From Halorussus limi (lineage in GTDB: Archaea; Halobacteriota; Halobacteria; Halobacteriales; Haladaptataceae), in contig NZ_CP096659.1 of the NCBI RefSeq assembly GCF_023238205.1, forward strand, positions 2,311,626 through 2,375,625: a DNA stretch of 64,000 bases. Reading direction: 5' to 3'. A program made the position numbers and the translations under genes. Below are positions 53,142 through 61,099 of the stretch, piece by piece. Position 1 is the stretch's first letter. Every line of letters starts with the position of its first letter. The notes under the pieces were generated by a model, which was given only the letters and a program-made list of their open reading frames with translations, did not search any database and was not told where the DNA came from.

Positions 53142-53674
53142 CGCGACCACGTCCTGACGGTCAGGCGGACCCCGCGGACCGAGAACGCGGCCGCGTACAC
53201 GTCGGCGTCGGGCGGCGGCGCGGGACCGGCGACGACTCGGCCGGACCCCACCGACCTCCCAGAGGTCCGGGCGGTCGTGCGGCGCGCGACCACCTGCGCG
53301 CGGCCTCCCGACCGATGGAGCGCCCGGCCGACTCGCGCCGCGACGGCCCGCGCGAAGTCGGTCGCCGGGTCCGGTCCGGCCTTCGCCGCGACTGCGCCGG
53401 CGAGCAGTCCGGCGAGCGTGTCGTGGACCGTCCGGTTCTCCGGGTCGCCGACGCCCGCGGCGGCCGCGTCCGACGACGGAGCGCGGTAGGTCACGCTCGC
53501 GGTACTCGTCGCCAGTACCGTCGCGGCCTCGTCGGCGGCGTCCGGAGCGGTCGCGGGACCTGCTCCCGACTCGTTCCGCGTCTCGGACATCGGCGTCCCC
53601 GCGAGCGTCAGCGCGCTCGCCGAGACCAGCAGGAGGCAGAGCGAGACGTCGAGGACCGTGCTGATGGCTCTCAC
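53138..53674 (-). CDS. membrane-anchored exported protein of the pilus cluster (DUF7284-like)
   Basis: 178 residues. N-terminal RAISTVLDVSLCLLLVSASA is a hydrophobic anchor that begins a few residues from the start, a pilin-like layout. The ectodomain is Ala/Thr-rich with ATSTASVTYRAPSS and a basic C-terminus (RLTVRTWSR). A GTG start at 53674 forms a GTGA overlap with the preceding gene's stop; the long upstream extension is a shadow. The NCBI label DUF7284 is from memory. Confidence 0.7.
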   Translation of the reverse strand: MRAISTVLDVSLCLLLVSASALTLAGTPMSETRNESGAGPATAPDAADEAATVLATSTASVTYRAPSSDAAAAGVGDPENRTVHDTLAGLLAGAVAAKAGPDPATDFARAVAARVGRALHRSGGRAQVVARRTTARTSGRSVGSGRVVAGPAPPPDADVYAAAFSVRGVRLTVRTWSR

Positions 53675-54084
53675 GACCACACCTCCGCCCGGAGGCGACC
53701 GGGGCGGACGCTCCCCGGCGCGACGCGGACGCTCACCGAGAGGGCGGCGGCGTCGGCGCCCGGGGGCGGCGTCGGCCCGGCGTGCCACGACCGCCCGGCC
53801 GCGCGGAGCGTGAGGTTCAGCCGGTAGCCCTCCGGACCGGCGCGCAGGCCCGCGGCGAGCGCCTCGGGGTCCGCGACGCCGGTCTCGGTCGTCGCGCGCT
53901 TCGCTCGCTCGACGGTCGGGTCGGCGAGGTTCCGGTCCGGCGTCGGGAGCGTCGCGCCGAGGACGCCGGTGTAGGCCGAGAGCGCGACGCCGACCGCGAA
54001 GACCGCCACCAGCGCCGCGACGGGTTCGACCTGCGCGCGGTTCGACGCTCGGGACGCCGACTCGCTACCCGACCAACGTGACAT
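53671..54084 (-). CDS. pilin-like protein of the pilus cluster (DUF7285-like)
   Basis: 137 residues. The N-terminus has a charged stretch ending SNRAQVEPVAALVAVFAVGV: the Arg-Ala-Gln-Val-Glu-Pro followed by a hydrophobic helix resembles archaeal type III/IV prepilin junctions. The ectodomain is short (about 95 residues) with LNLTLRAAGRSWHAG. It overlaps the gene before it by 20 bases and the gene after by four (GTGA). Whether PibD cleaves it is not known. Confidence 0.7.
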   Translation of the reverse strand: MSRWSGSESASRASNRAQVEPVAALVAVFAVGVALSAYTGVLGATLPTPDRNLADPTVERAKRATTETGVADPEALAAGLRAGPEGYRLNLTLRAAGRSWHAGPTPPPGADAAALSVSVRVAPGSVRPGRLRAEVWS

Positions 54085-54529
54085 CGACGCCCTCCCACGA
54101 GACTCGACGCACGGTCAACTGCTCGCGCGAGCGCCACTCGGGCGTCCGGTCGCGGGCCGCCGCCGACGCCCGCCGGAACTCGGCGGGAGTTCCGAACGCC
54201 CGCTTGGGCGGCGTCCCCCGAAGCACGTCCCAGAGCGCTGTGTCGCGCCGGACCGGCGTCACGGGGCCGTAGGCGAACGTCGCGTGGCCGGTCGTACCGC
54301 CGTCCCTGAGCCAGAGTCGGTACGGGCCGATTCGAGCGGCCTCGACCGCCAGCGGGTGGACGCCGGTCGTCGGATGGGCGCTCGCGGCGACCGAATCGAC
54401 GGTCGCGGCCGCGCTCGCGGCGTCCGGCGGCGGTGCGCGCGGGAGCGTCGCCGCGACGCCGACTGCGGTGGTGCTGGCCAGCGCGAGGCCGACCCAGAGG
54501 TACCACGTCTCGACTGGTGCGTCGAACAT
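54065..54529 (-). CDS. membrane-anchored exported protein of the pilus cluster (DUF7283-like)
   Basis: 154 residues. FDAPVETWYLWVGLALASTT and AVGVAATLPRAPP give a single N-terminal anchor; the remainder is a small domain with ARIGPYRLWLRDGGTTGHAT and VRRVSWEGVDVTLVG. It is the first gene of the exported-protein unit; a TATA box 28 bases upstream fits a leaderless start at 54529. The label DUF7283 is from memory. Confidence 0.7.
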   Translation of the reverse strand: MFDAPVETWYLWVGLALASTTAVGVAATLPRAPPPDAASAAATVDSVAASAHPTTGVHPLAVEAARIGPYRLWLRDGGTTGHATFAYGPVTPVRRDTALWDVLRGTPPKRAFGTPAEFRRASAAARDRTPEWRSREQLTVRRVSWEGVDVTLVG

Positions 54530-54553
54530 GGCCCGCGTTCGTCCCGTCCTCGG

Positions 54554-54560
54554 ATTTAAA
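54554..54560 (-). promoter_or_regulatory. TATA box of the exported-protein unit
   Basis: TTTAAAT on the minus strand 28 bases before the ATG at 54529. The following bases (CCGAGGACGGGAC) match the ATPase-operon promoter at 59652 nearly base for base. Confidence 0.7.
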
Positions 54561-54649
54561 GCTCGGGGTCGGGCGGGTCGGTAGGCGTCGGCGATAGCCC
54601 GACGAAACCGGTCGCGAACGACCGTCGTCGCGACCACTCGGCCGTCGCC

Positions 54650-55834
54650 CTACGCGAACTCCACCTCGTCGAACCGGTCGATTCCGAACTGTTCGATGGG
54701 ATGGTCGGTGTGGCCGTCGTCCACCAAATCGGCGACGACGGACCCCACGACGCTCGAAAACTTGAACCCGTGGCCGGAGAACCCAGCGGCGACCGCGACC
54801 TGCGGATGCTCGGGATGGGTGTCGATGACGAACCGCTCGTCGGGCGTGTTGGTGAACATGCAAGTCGAGAGGCGCATGGTCGGTCCCGCGGCGTCCGCGA
54901 AGTAGCCCTCGACGTACTCTCGCAGAATCTCCTCGTCGGTCGCGGTCGGTTCGCGGTTCATCTCGTCGGGGTCCACCGTCTCCCGGCGGTGGTTGTACTT
55001 CCCGACCTTGACGCCGGGCACGCCGTGAATCGGGAAGCCGTAGAAGTAGCCCTCGTCGCACCGCATCGAGAAGACGGGGAACTCCTCGGGCGCGAACCGG
55101 TCGGGCGAGTCGGGTTGGAACCAGCCCAGAACCTGCCGCTCGGGTTCCAGCACCGGCGCGAGTTCCGGCAGGAGTTTCCCGGTCCACGCGCCCGCGGCGA
55201 AGACCAGCGAGTCGGCCTCGTAGGTCGCGGTCCCGTCGGCCCCGGGGAGCGCCGACTCGGCGACGACTTCGACGCCGCCGTCGTCGAGCGCGCGCCAGTC
55301 GCGGACCTGCGTCCGGGCGCGAATCTCGGCACCGCGGGCCTGCGCGCCCTCGACGTGGGCGACGATGCACTCCTCGGGCACGAGAAAGCCGCCTCGCGGC
55401 TGGAACACCGCCCGAAAGTCCTCGGGCACGTCGTAGCCGGGGAACCGGTCGTTCAGCGCCGCGCCCGACAGCACGTCGTGGTCGAGGCCGTGTTCCCGGC
55501 AGGACCGGCGCGCGCCCTCGAAGATGTCGCTGTCCGGCGGCCCGACCGCGACGGAACCGGTCTCGTGGACGAGTTTTTCGCCGTACTCGTCGCCGAGCGC
55601 GGCCCACTCGTCGTAGGCCGACCGGAGTAGGGGCACGTACGAGGGGTGCTCGTAGTACGCGAGGCGGATGATTCGAGTGTAGCCATGCGACGACCCCTGC
55701 GTGTGGGGTACGTCGTAGCGTTCCAGTCCGAGAACGTCCTTCCCGCGGTCGGCGAGGTGGTACGCGGCGGCGCTCCCCATCCCGCCGACGCCCACGACGA
55801 TGGCGTCGTAGCGGCGAGTCTCGGTGGCGGACAT
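54650..55834 (-). CDS. solA: monomeric sarcosine oxidase / N-methyl-L-tryptophan oxidase-like protein
   Basis: 394 residues, near the usual 370-390. The FAD motif is IVVGVGGMGSAAAYHLADRG, and SSHGYTRIIRLAYYEHPSYV is diagnostic of the MSOX/MTOX group. STCMFTNTPDERFVIDTHPE carries the cysteine that links FAD covalently in this family, and AAGFSGHGFKFSSVVGSVVA is the C-terminal FAD region. It oxidises an N-methyl amino acid, giving formaldehyde and peroxide; the exact substrate is not known. It lies between the TadC-like gene and the exported-protein unit, and A/T-rich TAATTTACTC at 55860-55869 may supply its promoter. Confidence 0.85.
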   Translation of the reverse strand: MSATETRRYDAIVVGVGGMGSAAAYHLADRGKDVLGLERYDVPHTQGSSHGYTRIIRLAYYEHPSYVPLLRSAYDEWAALGDEYGEKLVHETGSVAVGPPDSDIFEGARRSCREHGLDHDVLSGAALNDRFPGYDVPEDFRAVFQPRGGFLVPEECIVAHVEGAQARGAEIRARTQVRDWRALDDGGVEVVAESALPGADGTATYEADSLVFAAGAWTGKLLPELAPVLEPERQVLGWFQPDSPDRFAPEEFPVFSMRCDEGYFYGFPIHGVPGVKVGKYNHRRETVDPDEMNREPTATDEEILREYVEGYFADAAGPTMRLSTCMFTNTPDERFVIDTHPEHPQVAVAAGFSGHGFKFSSVVGSVVADLVDDGHTDHPIEQFGIDRFDEVEFA

Positions 55835-55920
55835 ACGGAGTCCGTCGCCCGGCCGGACCTAATTTACTCCGGTTCCGTGCGCCTCGTTCGCAGGGACCTC
55901 CACGCCGAAAATTTCGCCGT

Positions 55921-55980
55921 CACACCGCACCTCTCGCGTCCACACCGCACCTCCCGCCGCCATACCGCGCGTCCCGTCTC
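55921..55980. repeat. three tandem 20-base repeats
   Basis: Three adjacent 20-base units, of the form CACACCGCACCTC then a variable end. The second copy differs from the first at three end positions; the third is more diverged (CATACCGCGCGTC). They lie immediately after the TadC-like gene and 87 bases before the oxidase gene, in no gene. They could be a termination or binding element. Confidence 0.6.
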
Positions 55981-57667
55981 ACGCCGCGAACCCCGCGCCC
56001 ACGAAGCCGGCGAGGAACGACCCGACCGCGCCGAGCAGTGCCAGTCCGACCCGGTAGCCCACGAGCGCGGGGTCGAAGCCCCGCTCCAGTCCGGTCGCCA
56101 GCGTGGTCAGGACGGCGGCCATCAGCAGGACGTACCCACTGACGGCGAGACCGAGCGCCGCGGTCGGGAGCGGGTCGCCGAGGGTTCCGGCGGCCATCCC
56201 GTCGGCGAGCGCGACCGTGGCCCCGCCGACCAGCGGGCCGAAGACCGCCGCGGTGTTCCGGAGCGTCCCGGTCACGCTGGCGAGTTCGCGCCGGGCCTCG
56301 CGCTCGACGCGCTGGAGGTCGTCGACGTGGTCGGCCATCGCGACGATAGCGCGACCGGCGGGTCGCCCCTCGCGGGCCGCGAGCGCGAGCAGGGCGGCCA
56401 CGCTCCGGGCCTGCGGACTCGGCACGTCGGCGAGCGCGCCGTACTCGCCCAGAAACGCCTCGCGGACGCCGACCCGGAGTCGCCGCTGGAGACCTGCGGC
56501 CGCGGCCAGCGTCTCGCCCGTGCGCCCGGCGACTTCGGGCGCCGCGTCCGCGATTGCGGACTCGACGGCCGCGCCGTCGCTGACCCGCCTGCCGACCAGA
56601 TAGAGCGCGTCGGTCAGGTTCGACTCCACCGCCCGGGCGTCGTCTCGAATCCGCTTGACCGGGCGGAACCACCGGACCAGCGCGGCCCCGACTGCGCCGC
56701 CGGCGACCGCGGGCCAGCGCGTCCACCCCGGGAGCGGCGCGGTGGCGAGCATGGCGAGCAGTCCCGCGCCGACTCCGACCGCGAGCGTCGGCCAGCGATG
56801 CGACGGAACCGCGGGATGGTCCCGCGACACCTCCGGAGGCGGGAACGCGGCGGGTCGTCGAACCGCGAGCCACACGCCGGCCGCGACCAGCGCCGCGGGG
56901 AGGAGCAGGTCGTAGACGACGACCAGCGCGTGAATCGAGAGGGGCACCCCGGCCACGCGGGCCGCGGGGAGGACCGCGACCAGCGCGAGCGGAAGCAGGA
57001 CGCCGAAGGCGTACAGCGCCGTGGTCGGCCCCCGAACCGTCTCGGCGAACTCGGCCATGCGGTCGCGGGTCCCGTCGAGAATCGCGGTCATCGCCCGGTC
57101 GAGCGTGGTCTCGCGCTCGCCCGCGGGAGCGTCGGCCGCCGACTCCACGAGCAGCGCCGCCCGCCGGAGCGGCGGGTTCCGGTCGGCCCACGCCGCGCCG
57201 AAGGCCCCGAGACCCGAGCGAGGAGTGCCCGCGGCCCGCCGGACGTGTTCGCGCAGGTCGTCCGCGAGTCGCCCCTCGGCCCGCGCCGCGAAGGTCGCCG
57301 CGCGCTCGCTCGCGGGTTCGACGCGCATCCGCAGCACCGCCCGAGCGACGAGCGCTGGCGCGGTGCCGAGCGCGGCGGTCCGCCGGGCGGTAGCGAGCGC
57401 GACCGGGGTGCGCCGGGCAGCGTGCACGACCCCGAGTGCGAGGAGGAGTGCGGCGACGACGACGAACAGACGGACTCGGCCGGGCGCGACCGCCGCGAGA
57501 AGTGTTCCGAGCAGGACGACGAGCGCCGCGGCGCCGTTGCCCGCACGGACCGTCGTCTCCGCGTCCGTCTCGGCGTCGAGGTACGCCAGCGCCCGCGCGA
57601 GGTCGCCGCCGTCGTCCGTCTCGACGGGCCACGGAGAGAGGCCGGCGAGGAATCGGAGGAGCGTCAC
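55979..57667 (-). CDS. TadC-like pilus/secretion platform protein
   Basis: 562 residues with several hydrophobic segments, including AALVVLLGTLLAAVAPGRVR near 45-65, and pairs near 250-300 (TTALYAFGVLLPLALVAVLP, ALVVVYDLLLPAALVAAGVW) and 500-562. Two type II secretion F-like helical parts have AARAEGRLADDLREHVRRAA and GRRVSDGAAVESAIADAAPE. It would form the inner-membrane base that the ATPase drives. A GTG start at 57667 overlaps the ATPase stop (GTGA). Confidence 0.85.
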   Translation of the reverse strand: MTLLRFLAGLSPWPVETDDGGDLARALAYLDAETDAETTVRAGNGAAALVVLLGTLLAAVAPGRVRLFVVVAALLLALGVVHAARRTPVALATARRTAALGTAPALVARAVLRMRVEPASERAATFAARAEGRLADDLREHVRRAAGTPRSGLGAFGAAWADRNPPLRRAALLVESAADAPAGERETTLDRAMTAILDGTRDRMAEFAETVRGPTTALYAFGVLLPLALVAVLPAARVAGVPLSIHALVVVYDLLLPAALVAAGVWLAVRRPAAFPPPEVSRDHPAVPSHRWPTLAVGVGAGLLAMLATAPLPGWTRWPAVAGGAVGAALVRWFRPVKRIRDDARAVESNLTDALYLVGRRVSDGAAVESAIADAAPEVAGRTGETLAAAAGLQRRLRVGVREAFLGEYGALADVPSPQARSVAALLALAAREGRPAGRAIVAMADHVDDLQRVEREARRELASVTGTLRNTAAVFGPLVGGATVALADGMAAGTLGDPLPTAALGLAVSGYVLLMAAVLTTLATGLERGFDPALVGYRVGLALLGAVGSFLAGFVGAGFAA

Positions 57668-59652
57668 GACGGCCTCCGGTCGGCGTAGGCCGAGACGACC
57701 GCCGCTGGCGTCGTCCGATTCCGGCGGGCGAGGTCGGCGAGCAGCGACTCGCGGTCGCTCAGGGCCTCGCGCACGTCGGCGTAGGACTCACCGGAGTCGG
57801 CGAGTGCGGCGACCAGCGCGCTGTTTCCGCGGTCGATGCGGCCCGTCGGGTCGAGTTCGGCGTTCCCGCCCGCGCTCGCGGTTCCGCTGCTCGCTCGCCG
57901 GGCGCGCTGGGACTCGTCGGTCCGAAAGAGCGCCTCGAACCGGTCGCCGTCCACGACTTCCTCGACGGTCTTCACGCGGCGGCGCTTGCCCGCGGGCGTC
58001 GAGACGGCTTCGAGCGTCACCACGAGGTCGGTCGCGGCGAACGACGATGCCGGGACGCCGAGGTCCGAGACGACGCGCTCGCGGACGCCCGCGCCGCCGT
58101 CGCCGTGGATGGTACCGAGGACCGCGTCGCCGTTGGCGCCGACGCGCATCGCCTCGTAGAGGACAGCGGCCTCCTCGCCGCGGACCTCGCCGACGACGAG
58201 CGCGCCCTCGCCGAGGCGGAGCGCGGTCCGGAGGGCGTCCGGCGGTGCGAGACCCGGTCCGTCTCCGGACTCGGTCCGGAGCGGCTGGAAGTCCCGACCC
58301 CGACGCTGGAGCGCGGCGACCGGGAGTTCGGGCGTGTCCTCGATGACCACCGTCCGGGTCGCCGCGGGGAGTTCCCAGCATAGCGCGCCCAGCAGGGTCG
58401 TCTTGCCCGCGCCGCGGGGTCCGGCGACGAGTCCGGCCGCGGCGCGTTCGGCGGCCAGCGAGAGGAGCGCGGCGGCGTCCGCGGCGAGCGTTCCGTTCTC
58501 GACCAGCGCGGGCAGGGTCCACGGCGTCGCGTCGTGAGCGCGGAAGGCGAACCCCGGCCCGTCGCTGACCGGGTCGGTGACGCCCGCGACCCGGACCCCG
58601 CCGCGGTCGCTCCCGGTCGCACCGACCTCGGCGGTCGCGTCGAGCGTCGGCGCGGCCCGCGAGAACGCGCGGCCGTTCTCGCGTCGGAAGCGCGAGGCGA
58701 GCGCCCTCGCGCCCGAGTCGGTGAGTCGGACGTTGGTCCGCATGCGCTCGCCGTCCACCGTGACGCGGAGGGGATTCCGGCCGACCGGCGCGGTGGCGAA
58801 CACGTCCGAGACCGCCGGGTCGGCGAAGAAGTCCGCGAGGACGCCGTAGCCGCGGGTGTGCTTCCGGAGCGCGGCCGCGAGGGACTCGACGGGCGCGTCG
58901 GCGTCGGCGACCTCCCGGACCGCTCGGCCGGGCGCGCGCTCGCTGGCGGCGCTTCCGGCGCGCTCGCTGTCGGTCCCCGCGACCGCGCTGGGTCCCGAGA
59001 CTGCACCGTCGGCGAGCAGTTCGTGCGCCTCGGCGAGCGCGTCGAGCGCGCTCGCGTCGAAGGCGTGTTCGACCGGTTCGAGGTGGTAGGTCCGGAGAAC
59101 GCGCTCGTCGCCGTAGACTCGGACGGTCGCGCCGGTGGGGAGTTCGCGGGTCTCGGCGAACGCCGCGTCCGGCGGAGGGTCGGCGGCCACGCGCGCCTTC
59201 GCGACGGGCGGGCCGACGAACGGGCGGAGCGCGTCGGCGTAGCCCTCGACGCGGCGCGCGCACTCCGCGAGGCCGGTCTCGGCGACGAGTTCGCCCACAG
59301 GTCCCGCGCGTCCGACGGCGGCGCGGGCGGCCGCGAGCGGGTCGGACTCCGCGCGGTCCGCGAGCGCCGCGTCGTAGAACGCCGCGCGCTCGGCGAACCG
59401 TCCGGCGGCGACGAGCAGCGCGGCCGCCTCGCCCTCGTAGGCGCGTTCGAGGCGGTCTGTCCGGGTCACGACCGCCGCGGCCTCGCGGTCGGCTAACGCG
59501 GCGATTGCGGTCCGGCGGCAGGCCGGTTCGGCCGCGAGGTCGCCTCCGCCGGGGCAGGCCGCGGCGTCGAGCAGGAGTCGGTCGTCGTCGAACTCGGGGT
59601 CGCAGGCGCAGTCCGGGTCGTCGTCGCGGAAGCGCGCGAGCGGATTTCGCAT
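57664..59652 (-). CDS. type IV pilus / secretion system ATPase
   Basis: 662 residues. The catalytic half has Walker A GPRGAGKTTLLGA (K417), Walker B ALVVGEVRGEEA and GTIHGDGGAGVRERV (His box). The N-terminal 300 residues form the usual archaeal N-domain. Four cysteines near the N-terminus (C15, C17, C33, C45) could bind metal; the spacing C-x-C-x15-C-x11-C is unusual for ATPases. Start at 59652 fits the TATA box 28 bases upstream. Its stop overlaps the TadC-like start. Energy source of the pilus-like system. Confidence 0.92.
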   Translation of the reverse strand: MRNPLARFRDDDPDCACDPEFDDDRLLLDAAACPGGGDLAAEPACRRTAIAALADREAAAVVTRTDRLERAYEGEAAALLVAAGRFAERAAFYDAALADRAESDPLAAARAAVGRAGPVGELVAETGLAECARRVEGYADALRPFVGPPVAKARVAADPPPDAAFAETRELPTGATVRVYGDERVLRTYHLEPVEHAFDASALDALAEAHELLADGAVSGPSAVAGTDSERAGSAASERAPGRAVREVADADAPVESLAAALRKHTRGYGVLADFFADPAVSDVFATAPVGRNPLRVTVDGERMRTNVRLTDSGARALASRFRRENGRAFSRAAPTLDATAEVGATGSDRGGVRVAGVTDPVSDGPGFAFRAHDATPWTLPALVENGTLAADAAALLSLAAERAAAGLVAGPRGAGKTTLLGALCWELPAATRTVVIEDTPELPVAALQRRGRDFQPLRTESGDGPGLAPPDALRTALRLGEGALVVGEVRGEEAAVLYEAMRVGANGDAVLGTIHGDGGAGVRERVVSDLGVPASSFAATDLVVTLEAVSTPAGKRRRVKTVEEVVDGDRFEALFRTDESQRARRASSGTASAGGNAELDPTGRIDRGNSALVAALADSGESYADVREALSDRESLLADLARRNRTTPAAVVSAYADRRPS

Positions 59653-59676
59653 GGGCCGAGGTGGTCCCGTTTTCGG

Positions 59677-59683
59677 ATTTAAA
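59677..59683 (-). promoter_or_regulatory. TATA box of the ATPase/TadC operon
   Basis: TTTAAAT on the minus strand, 28 bases before the ATG at 59652, followed by CCGAAAACGGGAC. Same layout as the promoter at 54554. Confidence 0.7.
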
Positions 59684-59904
59684 CCCTCGCGCGGGGCGGG
59701 TCGGACGGTTCGGGCGAGGCGTTCTCGATTCGATTTCGGGGGTTCGGACGACGCGGGTCGTCTTCCGGTGGCGGCGGTCACGTTCGGACGACCGCCGATG
59801 CGGGGCGGCGTGCGGCACACGGCCACCTCGGCCTACGAATGTTAGAGGTGATTTTGCACGGGTAATAAGCAGCTATAAATTTCTAATACAATTGTATATA
59901 TGTT

Positions 59905-60411
59905 TCAACGCGCTTCCGCCGAAACGACTACCGTCCGCCGTCCGTCGAGCGGAACCAGTCGGAGCGTCACCTTGTAGGTCTTACCTCCCCGGAGGACCAG
60001 CACCGCCGCGTCGGACTCGGCCACCGCGCCGTCTCGGACTGCACGCAGGTCGGTCCCGACCCGGCGGACCTGCCGCGGGGCGTCCGCGACCCGGAACGCG
60101 AACACGTCGCGTTCGGCCGAATCAGTCACCGCTGACGGGTCCCCCTCCGGCAACTCGCCATCCGGAACGCCGCCGAGCGCGACGACGGCCAACGGGGCCG
60201 ACGTCGGCGACCGGGCCGGGAGTGACACCGTGAGCGTCCGGCGCGCGCCCGGGGCGTCTTCTGCGGCGAGTGTCGTCGCGGCCGCGGCCACCCGGTCGAG
60301 TTCGCGCTCGGCGAGGCGTTCGGTCCGGGTCGCTCGCGCGCCGTCGAGCGCGGGCGTGACCGCCGCGACCAGCGCCGCAGCGAGCGCGACGCCGAGGACT
60401 AGCCGTAGCAC
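59905..60411 (-). CDS. membrane-anchored protein upstream of the pilus ATPase (DUF7311-like)
   Basis: 168 residues. One N-terminal helix (LRLVLGVALAAALVAAVTPA) and a beta-like ectodomain with TLTVSLPARSPTSAPLAVVA and YKVTLRLVPLDGRRTVVVSA. A GTG start at 60411 shares a base with the TAG stop of the coiled-coil gene. The label DUF7311 is from memory. It probably contributes a structural part of the machine. The 252-base gap that follows it contains an A/T-rich stretch (59845-59905). Confidence 0.7.
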   Translation of the reverse strand: MLRLVLGVALAAALVAAVTPALDGARATRTERLAERELDRVAAAATTLAAEDAPGARRTLTVSLPARSPTSAPLAVVALGGVPDGELPEGDPSAVTDSAERDVFAFRVADAPRQVRRVGTDLRAVRDGAVAESDAAVLVLRGGKTYKVTLRLVPLDGRRTVVVSAEAR

Positions 60412-60923
60412 TACAGCATCTCCGCGAAGCGAGCGAGTAGGCCGCGGTCGTCGGCCTCCCGTTTGTCGCTATCGCGTGGTCCGTCCTCGGCTTCGAAATC
60501 GGCCTTCGCGCACCGCGAAGGCGTGGCCCGCGGGGAGTCGCACTCGCAGGGTCGCTCGTGTTCGGCCGAGCGCCGGCGTCCGCCGTCTGCATCGCGTTCC
60601 GTGCGGTCGCCGTCGAACGCTACGTCTTCGCGGTCGCCGTCGAACTCAGACTCCAGCGACTCGGCTTTCGCCAGCGCCGCGTCGGCCCGACGCTCGACCG
60701 ACTCGTTGACGGCGCTGACGTTGCCGACGTAGCCGCGGAGCGCCTGCGTCGCGCCGTCGAGTTCGTCGAGTCGCTCGTCCACCGCGTCGAGTCGCGCGGA
60801 CAGGGCTTCGACCTCGCGGGTCAGTTCCGCGGAGTCCCGGAGGTCGGTCAGGTCGCTATCGTCGTCTGTCAGGGCGCGCTCCACGGCGCGGAGTCGCCGG
60901 TCGAGCGCCTCGGATTCGGACAT
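60411..60923 (-). CDS. coiled-coil protein of the pilus cluster (DUF7310-like)
   Basis: 170 residues, no membrane segment. Residues 5-90 are a heptad-rich coiled coil (LDRRLRAVERALTDDDSDLT, LTREVEALSARLDAVDERLD), then an acidic and Cys-bearing tail (ERPCECDSPRATPSRC), ending GLLARFAEML. The three cysteines are in CECDSPRATPSRC. It is the first gene of the minus-strand unit, with TATA at 60946-60954. It may be a cytosolic partner of the ATPase. The label DUF7310 is from memory. Confidence 0.7.
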   Translation of the reverse strand: MSESEALDRRLRAVERALTDDDSDLTDLRDSAELTREVEALSARLDAVDERLDELDGATQALRGYVGNVSAVNESVERRADAALAKAESLESEFDGDREDVAFDGDRTERDADGGRRRSAEHERPCECDSPRATPSRCAKADFEAEDGPRDSDKREADDRGLLARFAEML

Positions 60924-60945
60924 GGAACTCGTTCGTTTCCTTCTG

Positions 60946-60954
60946 ATATTTAAG
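60946..60954 (-). promoter_or_regulatory. TATA box of the coiled-coil gene
   Basis: CTTAAATAT on the minus strand about 27 bases before the ATG at 60923; leaderless. Confidence 0.6.
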
Positions 60955-61099
60955 GGTGCGCCCGGCGCGAAGGGCGGCAATACGGCGACGGTTCCGGGTC
61001 GAACTTAACGAAGCCGAAAGTACCGGATTCCGGAGGTGACAGCCGCCAGACGGCACGGACGCCGGAAGGTTGATTAGTCGTCAATTCGACTCACCGCGC

